A stretch of 64,000 bases of DNA from Talaromyces rugulosus (GCF_013368755.1 NC_049565.1:806001-870000); one strand, 5' to 3'. Numbered from the stretch's first letter, positions 11,128-23,474 are shown. Numbers and translations are program-made. The notes: a model not told the origin generated them from the sequence alone.

Positions 11128-13377
11128 ATGCACAGCGGCGTCATTGAAGACGGAGCTCCAGCTCTTGCATATTTGTCTGGGGCGACGGCCGATCCTCCTT
11201 CGGCTGCCACTTCTCCCAGCGCGGGTCGCTTCAGAGAACTTCATATTCGTGCTGGAAGCTCCAGTTCATCTGAGAATGCCAACCCCATTTACACCCCGGC
11301 GTCTGCATCTTCAGATAAACTCCAACCGGCTCCGGTACTGTTAGCGGAAAGTCACAATCATGCGACAACGCAAAAGGCGCTAGAAGCTCCTATTCCAACA
11401 GAGCACGGTCAAACTCGATCAGACGCACTGAGTAACGCCGCTTGCGGAAGCTCACACGAGACTGACAGTAGTTCACCGGCACACTCTCAATCTGCCAGTG
11501 TTATACAACCCAATCAACATGAAAATCAAGGCGGCTTGCAGCCACAAGGTGTTCAGGGTCGTGTCGACTCAGAGAAACCTCGCCCGTCACTATCAAGCTA
11601 TCAAGCAAAATCAAAACCACCCTCTTGTGAAACATACAGATCCAGCGGCATCTATTTGCAGCCTGAGGCGCATATTATCACTGAAGACCAGCTGATTAAC
11701 GAGGTCCGGGCTATTTATGCTGGCCTTGTCATGGTCGAGAAAAAATGCATCGACATTGATAAGCAACAAACTGAAAACCCTGACGAGCTGAAACACGTGC
11801 AATGGCAAGCTCTCATTGCACTCCACAGAACACTCTTACACGAACATTATGATTTCTTTCTCGCCTCCAACCACCCTCTGGCGAGCACAGTGCTCAAGAA
11901 ATTGGCCGAGAAGTATTCAATGCCTTCTCGGATGTGGCGATATGGTATTCATTCATTTCTTGAATTGCTGCGGAAAAGACTTCCTGGGTCTCTCGAACAT
12001 ATGCTCACGTTTATTTACATGGCGTATTCTATGATGAGTTTGCTTTTAGAAAGCATTCCTGCATTTGAAGGAACGTGGATTGAATGCTTGGGTGATCTAG
12101 CCCGCTATAGAATGGCTGTTGAAGAGGTGGATATGCGTGATAGGGATACATGGAGCGCTGTTTCCAGATATTGGTATAGTAGAGCAGCTGATAAGACCCC
12201 TGAAGTTGGACGTCTTCAACATCATCAGGCTGTTTTGGCACGACCAAACTTGCTCCACCAATTATTTTATTATTCCAAGGCTTTGACCAGCACCGAGCCA
12301 TTCACCAATACACGAGATAGTATATCACTAGTGTTTCGGCCTCTTTTAGACGCCAGCAGACCAGTGAATCCATCAAATCCACCAGTTCTAACAACATTCG
12401 TGAAAGTGCATGGGCTGTTTTTCACCCGGGGTGAAATCGCCCAATGTCTTTCCTTGGCCAACGAATTTCTCAATCAGCTTGATGCTCATATCGAGTCTGC
12501 TGGGACGGTATTCCGAGAACAGGCCGTTTATATCATGTCTGCAAATTATGCTGCCATATTCGACTTTGGCCATACAGACGCACGTCTTTTCCCACTGTTT
12601 GAAAGCAAATACCTTCAAAAACCAAAATTGGAACTCGTACGTGCTGCTTGTCAGCACTGGAAAACCAAGCCACGTGAAGAGAGTATAACAAAGCTTCGAA
12701 GGGCTCCAAACAGCGCCGAAGTAAAATTTGAGAGCAGCGACCAGACAGTCTCCTTTGCTTCTCATCTAACGTTTATCACTTTGGATGCCATTCTTCAACG
12801 AATGGGTGATCGGAAAGTTTTACCATCTGCTCATCTTTCTTTAGCATTCCTTTGGTGCACAGCTCTAGTCCCGAAAAGTATGGAATTTATACAAGCAGAC
12901 GTACCCTGGAAGCGAATTGCTACCTTTTTAAACTCGCTCATCAAGCCGGAGACAGATATGACAAAAATTTCCAGCGAGGAATTTCCTGTACACGAGACAG
13001 GCTCTGCACGACAACTGCCAGAAGACTTTTTGATTCGAGGTTTAGCATGGAGCCAGCTTTATTATCCAGTAGACTTCTTCAATGAAACAGCCGACTACGA
13101 GGAGCGGTATATTGAGCTTCCATCGGCGATTGTGCCACGGACGCGACGGTGCCTCTGGTTGGGTCTTCAGATTGCCAAGGTGAGTTGCTCGGTTGTACGA
13201 GTAAATGTAGTTTCTAACTGTGCGGTGTAGGTGAAATGCTGGATTGAATATAATCAACAAGAGCGTGCTTTTTGTGCGACTCGGTTTGCAGACGAGCTTT
13301 CCAAGGTAGCTGGACAGCATCAGATCCTAGGGGCCAGGGATGAGCATACAAATGCAGACGTTACGATGGCTGATTGA
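11128..13377 (+). CDS. Est1-type DNA/RNA-binding domain protein (SMG7/EST1-like)
   Basis: Exon 1 runs from the first ATG at 11128 to 13179, exon 2 from 13231 to the TGA at 13375-13377; the 51-bp intron has GTGAGT and GTGTAG borders and splits the frame in phase. The 732-residue product begins with about 190 disordered residues, then a helical TPR-like segment (ALIALHRTLLHEHYDFFLAS), and the diagnostic RYWYSRAADKTPEVGRLQHH followed by LARPNLLHQLFYYSKALTS. That last block is the Est1 DNA/RNA-binding signature, shared with SMG5-7 and Ebs1 (mRNA decay) and Est1 (telomerase). In moulds there are several paralogues of unknown role, so a specific decay or telomere function is not claimed. Coding extends open upstream to 11065 without an ATG. 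Confidence 0.85.
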
Positions 13378-13885
13378 CGTTTTGGGAGGAAAGATTTACA
13401 ATCAGTCAATGCGTAAACTGATGTTGTAAGCGGCTGTCGTACCAACTTCAATGTAATCGTGGCATTTGTAAGACTTGAAAAATATTTGTTCCTTATCTAA
13501 CCACTACGTTATTTTTGAACTCTTAGTGAGGTTGACAGCGTAGTGATCTTTCCGAAGCGCAAGCAACTCTCACGTTCCCTCCTGCGAAGTGGCACCTGAA
13601 CTTCCAGTCTTAATCCTTTCTTATAATCCTTCAGTTTTTGGTTCAACTACTTTAGGTATTTCAGCATTATCTATCCTCTCTTCAACAAATCCAGTCAATA
13701 GCACAGACGCAAATATACCAACTACTAATATGCCTTGTTCTCTCACCACTCCCACCATCGTCGTCACAGAGACGACTGTTGTTTGGATAGCCAAGTGACT
13801 GTTTTTACGTTCAATCCAAATATCAAAGGAAACCTTCATGTCCTTTTTCGGCGCCTGGACTCCCAAATTTTAGATCCAGGGGCAT
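13378..13885. other. Intergenic between convergent genes
   Basis: No recognisable gene or element. Confidence 0.5.
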
Positions 13886-14637
13886 TTAGAAATTTTCCAG
13901 GGAAGATTCGTGCGACCCCTGAATATGTATGGTTCCAGGAGAGGTTCTCGAATCCTCTACTTCATCGTCTTCGCAGCCAGATCCGGGCTCGTTCTTCTTG
14001 GCTTGTTCGTGATCAACGACACCAATAATAGAAGTTGCATCTACATCGAAATCAATGACTATTATACCAACAAAGTCAAGGTTTTTTTAAAGCTTACCAA
14101 TTTCGTCCCGTCCAAACCTTTCTTCTGATCTTTGGACATGGAACAGCTCAGTCAGTATCTCAACCGTTGAGGGAGGCTTGATAATTTCTTTTAGCTTGTC
14201 CGAAGTAATATCTATAGGCAAACCTTGTCGGAATTTATCGATGAGAACTTTTCGACACGCTAGTATTTATAAGCTAGGATTAAAAGAATGGTTTTCAAGC
14301 AAAACTTACACTCTTTTGTGAGATAATCGGTCTTTCCATAAATCACATCACAAGGCGGTGTTCCTTCCAGGCCACCCCTTTTAGTGGGGATTGATTCTAT
14401 GAATTCGACCAATATCCGAAGGTTGGGTAGTGATACTCTCTCTAACGCACTTTCATAATAAGCTGTCACCTTTTTCGTATCACCAATCTGAAGAGATATT
14501 AGGTCGATGACAGGGCCTATGGCCTCAACTTTGAGCGATTCCTCAGAAGTCTGTCGCACTCGGCGCGTTGGTCGCGTTCGCCGCGCTCGGGAGGCTGTTT
14601 GTCCAGCTGGTTCGCTGGCATTTCCGAAGCTGTCCAT
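13886..14637 (-). CDS. Unknown 220-residue protein
   Basis: Three exons join in phase: 14637-14310, 14259-14098 and 14058-13886, with introns of 50 and 39 bp (both GTAAG donors). The N-terminus is basic (SRARRTRPTRRVRQTSEES). The middle is helical and resembles a repeat-type scaffold (ALERVSLPNLRILVEFIES, then a helix rich in DKFRQGLPIDI). The C-terminal exon is acidic (VVDHEQAKKNEPGSGCEDDE). I recognise no family. The 39-bp second intron is at the lower limit for ascomycetes, so the junction deserves checking; the frame closure over three exons supports the model. Confidence 0.6.
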
Positions 14638-15131
14638 AGATATCGCAGCCAGGTAACGAGGCTAAAGTATGATTAATCAAAAGGCTGCCAAGTTAATAAA
14701 GACACTTTGAGACAGATATAAGCAAACAGATGGGGAAGCGCAGTTCTTTTATGTCCAACGCAGGTATGACAAATGACCTGCCCCTCTTCGGCCGTACTGA
14801 TCTCGACAACTCGGTTGGCCAAGATCTTGCTTGCTGCGGGGTTAGCCCGTAGAAAAAAATTGATTGGATATTACGAATGATGACAATGCATGCACAAAGC
14901 GAGGGATATAGCTGACTAGAAAAGAAATCCTATAATAAGATATCTACCTCCTAGTGGCTGCATATTAAACTCAGTGTGATACAATTCAGGATGCACGAAA
15001 CATGGAGATAACCATCTATATCAGCATCCAACATATCATATAGTAGGAGCAACTATAGATTTTTAAACAGTTCTCTGCCAAATCAAATACGCGATACAGT
15101 GCAAAGGTCAGAAATGCCGCCATATGCCTCA
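14638..15131. other. Intergenic
   Basis: No gene or repeat recognised. Confidence 0.5.
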
Positions 15132-16334
15132 TTAAGCTTGCGTAAGAGGTCGACTGGCATGCAACTGTACACTGTTGTATGTTAATAATTACTTTATGAG
15201 GGTAGAGGTATACATACAACTTCCAGTACACTCGAACATTCTCTTGCTGTAGTTCCTTGATCATGTTGGCAATGGTTACTTGTGCCTCTGCGAAGGGAAG
15301 TTTTGTTTCCCGGAGCAGCAGCAGGCTGTATTCTTGGATAAAAACTTTGAACGCGAGGAAGTGCTCTGACTTTTCGCCGTATAGAGTTAACCTCGATGTG
15401 GTTTCCCATATAATTCGCAAGCCACAATCCTCCAGCGCTGCTTTCATGCTCTCCGTCGCGCTTGCTTGGTATCTTTTTACGAGTTTGGCCTCCCACTCGT
15501 TGAAGGCAGCAAGAGGAAGATCGGCAACGACTTCTGGGACCAGATGTGCTTCCTCAATTACCAGGTTACCACCTGGTAGCAATGCCCTGGTTTTATCAGC
15601 TTTAGTGGTTAGGAAGATTCGTGTTTGAGCACTGACCGGAAGCAGTTCGCAGCAAACGCGGGTTTGTCTGGAATATATTGCATCGCCTGTCGGGTATGCA
15701 ACAACTGGTACACATCAACTTCAGACTCGCAGAGCGGAAGACTCAAGTCCCTAATATAAAAAGAACAATATTCTTGTTCAGTGACAATGTCAGAGACATC
15801 AAACCCCTCAACCTGCAATCATGAGTATATATAACTACACTAAAGATCACAGGCCTACTATGAAGTTGCTAGAAAGTGTAACTAGCCAAGTAATGAGCAT
15901 ATAGTTCTTCAGTGATAGGAGAACATACCGATATCGTTTGCCCAGTCCCCTGTACCACACTTGATATCAAGAACACGCACCTTATTCTCTGGAATGGGCG
16001 GTAGAGGACTGAATAAACGCCATAGCTCGTGTAAAGACCCTATAATCATAATTATATTGTGATTATGAGGTATGGGCATCGGAACATACGTTGCGCTTCT
16101 TCCTGCTGCTGATGAACTGTTAGCTATTGATGCGTTGCCTGAGCAGGAACATACCTTATCATGGGGAAACAAAGCAGTCGGCACAGTTCCTGAAGACTCC
16201 ATTACAGTTGAATACTCTCTGCCGTGGTCTTTGGATACCCAAAAGGTGTGTGAACCCCGTTGTTGAAGCTCCCACGTCAATTCGCCATCTACAGGACAAG
16301 CTAGCTGGGAGATACCGTAATCTAGATTTCCCAT
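15132..16334 (-). CDS. SAM-dependent methyltransferase (TAM/LaeA-like)
   Basis: A seven-exon model closes in frame (305 aa): 16334-16155, 16108-16090, 16039-15929, a 23-nt exon near 15881-15859, 15812-15637, 15586-15218 and 15171-15132. Motif I is VRVLDIKCGTGDWA, close to the usual VLDxGCGTGxWA. EGFDVSDIV follows as the acidic post-I strand, then FYIRDLSLPL and LLPGGNLVIEEAH, the motif III region of LaeA-type TAM methyltransferases. These enzymes use S-adenosylmethionine; substrates range from secondary metabolites to proteins. Without the 23-nt exon the join between exon 3 and the GFDVSD exon shifts frame, so either the microexon (weak GTAGGC donor) is real or the gene is damaged. A GTCAGT donor before the PGG exon is also weak. 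Confidence 0.7.
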
Positions 16335-17162
16335 TGTGAGACTGAACAAATATTTTGTAACAGAAGGAAGAAAAAAGGCAGTCAGCTGGGCATCTAACAC
16401 TCAATCAACGACCAAGTTGACAGAGCTAGATACAGAAAGATAAACTTTGTTGTGAAGTTGCATAAATATTAGCATGCACGTAAATTTCTTCGGTGAAAGC
16501 GGAGCCTGCGTCGTAGTAAGTATCATCTATAATGAGAGCGGTGAGAAGAATGACGGGGCTGGGGAGGAAAAAATGTCGATCTTGCTATAAGATGCATTAC
16601 GGGCTAGTATCTTCCACACCGGCGACAGGTCAATCAATCTTGCACCAACAAGGAAACCGGGGTGTGGATGAAAAAAGGGGCGGAGCCACGTCAATAGTGG
16701 CAACGCAGACAGAAGCGATCCACGCCGCGGAAGTCGGAAAGTGGGTAGCATATTATGCCCTCAAATCCAGAGCGGTCTAGAGCATATGCTCATAGGTTTC
16801 CAGATCCAATAATTGGAAAGCAATGTTAACTTTGCCTAGGCGAGACTATGAATGTCGGACGAGCTGCAGGGGACCTCGTAAACTTCATTAGCCACAAAGT
16901 GCCAATTTTGGATTTCAGCTACATCACACTGTCAAAGTCCGGCGAACTCCGAAGACGGCCTTTCGCGTTGCTATACATTGATAGGCTGCGTCATGGGAAT
17001 GCCAAGCGTCTGGAACACGCGCCTTCCCTATTTCATAAAGAACCGGGTCACAATGCCAAGCGTTTGGCTCGACTAGCGTTTCCGTATTTCGATTAGACCT
17101 CCGCCGGGAGCAATTCGCGAAACCTCACTTCCTGCCCCCTCCCATTCCACCACCCAATCAAC
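16335..17162. other. Intergenic, between divergent genes
   Basis: Shared promoter space of the methyltransferase and the gene at 17163. It holds a weak direct repeat of about 38 bp at 16998 and 17052 (AATGCCAAGCG, then CCCTATTTC/CCGTATTTC). Confidence 0.5.
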
Positions 17163-18074
17163 ATGGCGAACAGAGTGCCGGAGCAGCTGCAGGTCCTTTC
17201 AAATATAACGAATGAGCTCGCATGGAAATTTCAGGCCCCCATCTCACTATTCATACATCGTTTTCAATATTTGAAAACACTACCCGAGCCACCACAACAG
17301 GCATGGGTCCCAATAAAGGAACAGTCGTATACATCGGACGATATGATAAAACAGTGCCTTCAGTTCCTGTTCGACATGTCAAACAATGAGCTTCAGCAAT
17401 ATCAAGTGGTGATGTTGGATCAGGTCCTTCCTCGTTTTCGCAGTCTCCCTTACGTGCACAAAATGCCTTCAGGGCTTCTCCCGTGCCAGAGCTTCCTTAT
17501 GTCAGTAGTCCAAAGGATGCATAACACGGAGGATTTTTACAGCTATGTGTGGACTCGTAGGATAGTGCAGCTGAGTAGAAGGCAGGATCCACAACTGCAG
17601 GCGCTCAGACTACCGTCGAATCCATCGCATGACGATGTGTTTGTTTACGTGATTGGGTGCAGGCACCACGGGATATCTTACAAAGCCATGTTTCCAGGAG
17701 TTACGCTTGTCCCAGAATCCGGCGATCGACAAAACACATCCATCATGCAGTACGTGAATGCCTGTGGACTAGCAGAGATCCAGCTAGTGCAAAAAGCTTT
17801 AAAGTTTGGACGAAAGCTACTGGCTTTGGAGGATGCAATAGAATGCCCCGGCCTGTCCATGGTGCTTTCCATGCTACTACAGCAACTGAATCATTTGCAC
17901 TCCCGTGACATTCATCAATTAATAGCAATCCTTGGTTTATTTGCCCAGTTTCCTAGGGTGGTTCATCTCGGACACAGGCTCACCCCTGATGTACACGTTT
18001 ATCAACGACGCTTCACCAAGTTGTCTCAACGGCACTTTCGACCGAAAAAGTTCCGAGCCTCCTCTTTTCAATAG
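17163..18074 (+). CDS. Unknown protein, 303 residues, single exon
   Basis: Start ATG has a good context (CAACATGGC) 20 bp after a pyrimidine-rich stretch, and the frame runs without intron to TAG at 18072-18074. The product is hydrophilic to amphipathic, helical, with QQLNHLHSRDIHQLIAILGL and a basic C-terminus (RHFRPKKFRASS). There is no signal peptide or membrane segment. No family recognised. Its stop codon overlaps the stop of the convergent minus-strand gene by 7 bp, so the two transcripts must overlap at their 3' ends. Confidence 0.65.
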   Translation: MANRVPEQLQVLSNITNELAWKFQAPISLFIHRFQYLKTLPEPPQQAWVPIKEQSYTSDDMIKQCLQFLFDMSNNELQQYQVVMLDQVLPRFRSLPYVHKMPSGLLPCQSFLMSVVQRMHNTEDFYSYVWTRRIVQLSRRQDPQLQALRLPSNPSHDDVFVYVIGCRHHGISYKAMFPGVTLVPESGDRQNTSIMQYVNACGLAEIQLVQKALKFGRKLLALEDAIECPGLSMVLSMLLQQLNHLHSRDIHQLIAILGLFAQFPRVVHLGHRLTPDVHVYQRRFTKLSQRHFRPKKFRASSFQ

Positions 18075-18783
18075 CGTGTGAATGGAACGAGTCGAGTTTC
18101 ATCCACACAGCCGACCTCCTCCTCGTCACTGTTGTCAACTTCTTGAGGGCCACTTGAATAGACGACAAAAGCGAAAAGAATAGTATCTTCGATGCGTAGA
18201 CAAGCCTGGTCATCTGGCCAGTTACACCATATTGTCGACATAGCCACAATCGCTTGATCCCGCCCCACTGTTTCACTCGTCGGACTCGATCCCTCATTAA
18301 ACTTTTGAGTGAATTGCGTGCAGGTCATGGTGTGGGAACCGGGGTATAGATTTAGCGTCACTCGATCATGTATGGGACGAATCAAAACGAACGCATCAGC
18401 GAGCCGATAATCCTGTGGCCCAAGCATGTACTGCTCGTCATTGGCAGGCTGGCTGGCCGGTCTGCAGCCGACTACCCGGACTAAATCTATTCTGCCGGTC
18501 GGGTGCGTGCCACTTAGGTAAAATGAGCAAAGATGAGACACCTAAAGTAACTAGTCAATGTTAAATCTAGACACATGGATTGAAAACTTACATTTATATC
18601 GTACTCCACATACTTTTTGATGCTGTGGAACAGGGTGCTGTTGTGTTTTGGCTCGAAAGTGTACGTCAGATCTCCTGGATTTTCCAACGGCAACAAATCT
18701 TTGATGCCGCGAACGATATCACCGACTAATTCCGAAGGAGATAGTTTGAGGTTATTGATTGTTGTATAGCCATTTTTATCCAT
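18068..18783 (-). CDS. Unknown protein, 3' part certain, start uncertain
   Basis: Two exons join in phase, 18783-18592 and 18541-18068 (50-bp intron, GTAAGT..TTTAG), giving 221 residues from the ATG of MDKNGYTTINN. The frame stays open upstream of this ATG to about 18846, and another open minus-strand frame extends to 18995, so an additional 5' exon is likely. The segment VTLNLYPGSHTMT resembles the PGSH turn of double-stranded beta-helix dioxygenases, but metal ligands cannot be assigned, so I give no function. The C-terminus is acidic (VDNSDEEEVGCVDE). Confidence 0.5.
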
Positions 18784-20651
18784 CTTCGTTGCCGCATCTT
18801 CGGACTGTTCGAGGGCGGGGTACCTATTCGATAAGCGACCAACCAATCATTTGACGGCGGTGGGGCAACTAAACCGTCGATCGACTCAAAAACAAGGGGA
18901 TCGTAGGGATGAGTAACAAATCGTCCTTGGTGTTGAATTGGCCAACTTCGCAGCTTAAATATGGACTCGTAGAGACTCTGTATACAGTAACACACATGGC
19001 ATTCCCCACCAGTCGAGGAGTGAGAATAACGTACACTTCAATCGACTTCAAACTACAGACAATTGACTTCTTTCTCTAGCAGCAAATCTTCTTTCAGTTA
19101 GACGTTTTCCACAAGTGCAGTCATTCCATCGAGGTGACCACAAACCGGTACAAAGATGGAGTTTCAGCACATAACTGGTAAAGGAAAACAACGAGAAGAA
19201 GATAGATGAAGCGCATCCAAGAGATCGCTAAAGCTTCGCAGCAGCTTGGCGGTCGTCTAATTCCTTCACGCGACGTTCCACCAGTCCAACCCCCGCCCAG
19301 CATGAAGATGATGATAACTTGTATGAGGCAAGCAGGGTGCGGTGGGCTTCCAGGATTCCACGGAGGCGTACCACAGAACTAGCATGACTGAATGGCTCCA
19401 TGGTGTTTGTAGGAAACATTGTTTCAGTTTGTGAACCTGAGCCGATCTAATTATAAGCTTATATATGTCATACTTCACAAAGGAAATACGAGCAACATTG
19501 TTGATGTGGGATGGGGAATCTGCCAAAGCTGTATAGTTTTTCGATATCCCGGGTCGGATCGCATGAGGTAGTCGAAATATTTCAAGAAAACCACACGTAA
19601 CTATATTCATTCCGAAACATTGGATGTTGAAATTCCAGAATATCGGTATTGGCTTTGGTCGTTATCTTGAAATCAAATACCAGTGGATGCTGGCGAGACG
19701 AGAAGCGCGCATGAAACGTATAGCAACGGAGGATTGAAAAAAGTAGACAAGAGTGCAGGCTATCAATGTGGAAGAATAGAAATTATGGAACGCGGAAGTC
19801 GACGAGGACTACTCTTTTAACGGCGATCAAGCTGAGTTTCAATGTACACAGCATGACTGATCTCGGACCCGCGGCCCAATGGCGCTGTCAGACGGTTCAG
19901 CTTCGGTTTTTTGTTTCAATCATCGTCATTGAAAGAGATCAGTCGGTCAAGACCCGACATGATTCGATCGAACAGACCGGGGCCTACACCGCAGGTAAGT
20001 TAGAAATGCCCCCTGTCTCAGTTCCCTCTGACTTACTCTGTTAACTATAGCCGCGCCTTTAAGAGCCTCTTCAGTCAAGGCGAAATCAAAACATCTCACA
20101 GGATCTTCATCCAGTAAATCCCATGTTTCTTCTTCGGTCTAGGAACCCAAGTTTACTACGTACATGCGAAAAGCAACATGCAATGCAACCCAAGAGGCCG
20201 CCACTAAATATCTAACGAGGCAACTACATGTCTTCTTTTGGCGATCTAAGCGTGGATAGTGTCAATTAGGGGGTAGAGTCCTGAATTGGTGCAAGTCTGC
20301 TCTAGTGTCGGGGAAGCGGCAAGCATCTGATAGTAAATCAGGTTGTGTCCTAATGGTACAGCCACCAGTGGCGGGCCGAACCGCGTCACAGGCGCGAAAT
20401 ACGTACTAAAGAAATAATGCCAAGGCAAACGCGGCAAATAATAATAAAAGAAATCACACAATCTCTGGCTATTACGAAATGTCTCCACAAAATCAGTTGA
20501 GTTGACCCTGCAGCTGACAGTAGCCAAATAAGGCAGCTGCGTCGCGTGGAAAGAAGCGGGGAATAATATGTCGTCATGGTATTGCTAAGTCGTGCTGGGC
20601 GCTGAGGCGGTGCTGATTTCGTTCACCAATGGCTGTACGGGTACGAAGCAC
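18784..20651. other. Long stretch without a confident gene
   Basis: Minus-strand frames near 19121-19303 (with a possible C-terminal membrane helix, FIYLLLVVFLYQLC) and 19228-19610 overlap in different frames. They may be exons of a small gene or chance. Nothing else is supported. Confidence 0.35.
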
Positions 20652-20667
20652 GGGGTGTTCCGTAGCG

Positions 20668-20748
20668 CCTGTCGATGTTGCCAGCGCCTGTCGATGTTGC
20701 CAGCGCCTGTCGATATTGCCAGCGCCTGTCGATGTTGCTAGCGTCTGT
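20668..20748. repeat. 19-bp minisatellite, about 4 copies
   Basis: Tandem units AGCGCCTGTCGATGTTGCC repeat four times with single-base changes, then a decayed fifth copy (AGCGTCTGTCAG). The 19-bp period is not a multiple of three, so it is unlikely to be coding. Confidence 0.85.
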
Positions 20749-20948
20749 CAGTACATAACCAGGCAGCAATCCATTATTCTCCCCACGCGACCATTCAATG
20801 GCGGAAAAAAGAAAATCACAGCTTCTAGCTGGACAAAAATCGAAACAGCGTCGACGAGAACTGAATCGTAAACTCGATATCAGATGGGGGGATTACAGCA
20901 TTGACATACCAACGCGGAATAACCCCGGCATCGAGGAAATACGTGATT

Positions 20949-21911
20949 TCATGAAAGCGCTGGACAAAGAATCAAGCTATCCGCAGATATGTGGATGTTC
21001 TCAATGGCCTGCAGCAAAGGATGGGGAAGGACGGTGGCAACAAGGTCCTCGACCTTGTTCGGGAAGACGACGATATGGCCCTTAACGTGCTTGCGGTAGC
21101 TCATCCCTGAAGGGGTTTTGTTGTCGACCGTGAACTTAGTTATGCAGCCGAAAGGAGTGTGCAGGGCGATGAGTCTCTCTTCAACGGGAGAGAGGTCATC
21201 GAGTTCCTCGGGGTATCGATGTTCGCAGCCAATATCCATGTTATTAACCGAGCAGGCTTTAGGTAGCCTCCCATCTTCCACGTCGGTGCGGCATCCTCGA
21301 CACACCTGGACCAGAGCGGCATTGTGTCGAGGAAAGCACGCCGCGCATTGCTGCAAAACCGTCGTAGCTTGTTGAAGAACAGAGGGCGTGAGAAAGTATT
21401 TCCATTCGACGGCTGTGAGCTCACAAGGCATCCGTTTCTCGTAGCATAGAACGCAATGGGCAATAGGTAACGTGTTTTCGTTCGTGAATGCCTCGTAGAA
21501 CGACTTCGCTGCCTTCACTTGCAGGGAAAGGGGAACCTCTTTGCACCAAGATCTTGTTGCTGACGCGCGCGCCTTGCCGTGAAAGCGAGCGTCATAGCCT
21601 TGCACCAGTGAATCAACAGAAGCACGCTGCCGTTGGACAACTTCCGACATGAGTCGCTGCCTTTTGAACTGTGTAGGGGACGGTGTTGGTAACGGCGCCT
21701 GTTCCCTGCGACGCTTCAAGGATGCTTCCCGTTGTTCACTTCGTTGGCAATCCAGACGTTGCAACGTTTGGAGAACATCGTCATGGGGCACCCTGAGAAG
21801 TCTTTGCTCACGCTCAGTGGCTCTCTGGGATTCCATGGATGTCATCATTGTGCGAATATCATCTGGAGACACGTAGACCGCTGTCTCCCGGGGCATGACA
21901 GGCAAGTACAA
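20949..21911 (-). pseudogene. Helitron Rep/helicase N-terminal fragment (DUF6570 region)
   Basis: An open frame of 320 codons (first ATG near 21896). After a charged N-terminus it has the Cys-rich DUF6570 pattern that precedes the Helitron helicase: HCVLCYEKRMPCEL, CAACFPRHNAALVQVCRGC, KACSVNNMDIG, then ELDDLSPVEERLIALHTPFG and SYRKHVKGHIVVFPN. In full Helitron proteins this is followed by the Rep HUH motif and a PIF1-like helicase of more than a thousand residues. Here the frame stops just after PHPLLQAIENIHIS, so only the front module remains. It reads as a truncated transposon piece, though the frame itself has no stop and may still be transcribed. Confidence 0.7.
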
Positions 21912-22421
21912 GAATTGTCAAACAGTGACGGGATTAAGCAATGGGAAGACCGAGGTGCGAACTGATCGAGGCCAAGAGTGAAACAGGATGCTCACAGAAA
22001 GTGGTATGATATCTGGCAAGCGCAAGCTCTCGCAATGTCGGGATAGATGCCAGACTGCCATGATGGTGCCCGTAGGGCTGATCCCTACGCAACCTGACCA
22101 ATACGTGAAGACGGACATAGCTGGCAGAGAGTGATCGGGTGAGTATTAATCGACTAGTCCGGCATGGCCGTATTATAATGCTTTTAGATACGTAGTAAAT
22201 TTATGGTTCGAGGTCCGAATTGTATTAAGTGTATAAACTAAGCATGTATACTGTAGAAGTTTCTGTTGGGTTCTTTTACAGTATGATGTTCACATTACAT
22301 TATGAAAGAAATGAGTAGTCATTTCATCGATTCAGGGTTTTTTGATCATTCCTGGAAGAGTGTAAAGGTTTTATATATATGGATTTAAGAAGATTTAATG
22401 AGTTGGGCAGGAGGTGTGTGA
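21912..22421. other. Intergenic inside Helitron-related block
   Basis: No gene recognised; AT-rich from 22140. Confidence 0.4.
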
Positions 22422-23474
22422 TCATTCATAAGAGAGTATATCCGCATACGATATACGATTGCGTGATCTTTGGGAACGTCTTTCCGCCGGTGAGTCTTGC
22501 TTAGACGCCGGTGATACATCTGGCTCACTATCTGTTGGTGGCCAGGATACCACCGTCTCTTTGTCTGCTTCTACAGAGGGAATGGCAGAGTTCTTTTGAG
22601 TAGCGGGGCTTTGCAGTGTTGAAGAACATTGCGTTGACGGCTGTGCCAAAGCAGTGTCGGTCAGGCGAGCTGCTTTTGATGGAGTGTGGGGAGAACTCTG
22701 ACGAGCCCATCGATCAGGGTGTTTTCGCTTGCCCGTAGAAGCAGGACTTGGTGGCACTGTTCGGGGCATGGTTTGAAGGAAGTGTATATCGTCAGCTAGT
22801 ACCGCTAATTGTTGGTTTTCTTTGGTCGTGCCAAAAATACGTCCTCCGACAAAGACTTGGGTTTGTGGGGATAGGGAGGGGAAGTTGGTCCATCGCTGTC
22901 CATTTTTAAGGTAAATAGTGACAGGAAAAGTATGTTCCGCTTTGGTAGAACTGTCGTAGACCGTGACTTGTAGGCGGTAATGTAGCAAAGTTGAGCCGCT
23001 GTTGAGTTGGCCTCCGGAATTGTTGACGATGCCTTGGAAGGTTACGGTTGGCTGAGCGGCTTCCGGGCAGCGGTTGCAGTATGATTCAGTGTTGGTTAAG
23101 TTTCCGGGATGCCTAAGCCAAGTTAGAATGATACCGTCAGCGGTTCAGTTCTTTTAAGCTCCTCACCGATCTACTGTGTGAGCGTGGAGCAGAATGTGGA
23201 ATTTTCGGTCTTGCGAGGTGGCAGTTAAGAAAGAGCCCCAAGCATAAACAAAGGAGTCAGGTTGATATAAGTCCGCACTTCGACCCGGTTCGCAGAAGAA
23301 GCGGATTAAGGTGGGGATATCGTGAATGTCGACATCGTCCGATTGAACCTCCTTTTCTGGAATATGAAGTGAGACAAGAAGTTGTAGAGCCAGTCCTTTG
23401 CTCGGTCGAGCCGGGTCAGGTCCCACTTCTTCGATGAAGTCTCTGAGGTGCAAGTATGCCGGGTTTGAAGGCAT
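22422..23474 (-). CDS. OB-fold-like protein lying between Helitron fragments
   Basis: Exons 23474-23167 and 23112-22422 join in phase across a 53-54-bp intron (GTGAGG..CTTAG), giving 332 residues. The first exon has a compact domain (HLRDFIEEVGPDPARPSKG, then SFVYAWGSFLTAT). The second has a beta-rich block, HYRLQVTVYDSSTKAEHTF to FVGGRIFGTTKENQQLAV, which looks like an OB-fold of the RPA or single-strand-binding type. The last 130 residues are disordered, ending in a basic stretch (AERRSQRSRNR). Some Helitrons carry RPA-like genes, and both neighbours are Helitron pieces on the same strand, so this is probably an element-borne protein. Single-strand DNA binding is inference from fold impression only. 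Confidence 0.55.

Noticed and set aside
20798..21085. Basic plus-strand frame starting MAEKRKS
   Set aside because: Half of it overlaps the DUF6570 fragment on the other strand and the rest shows no motif.
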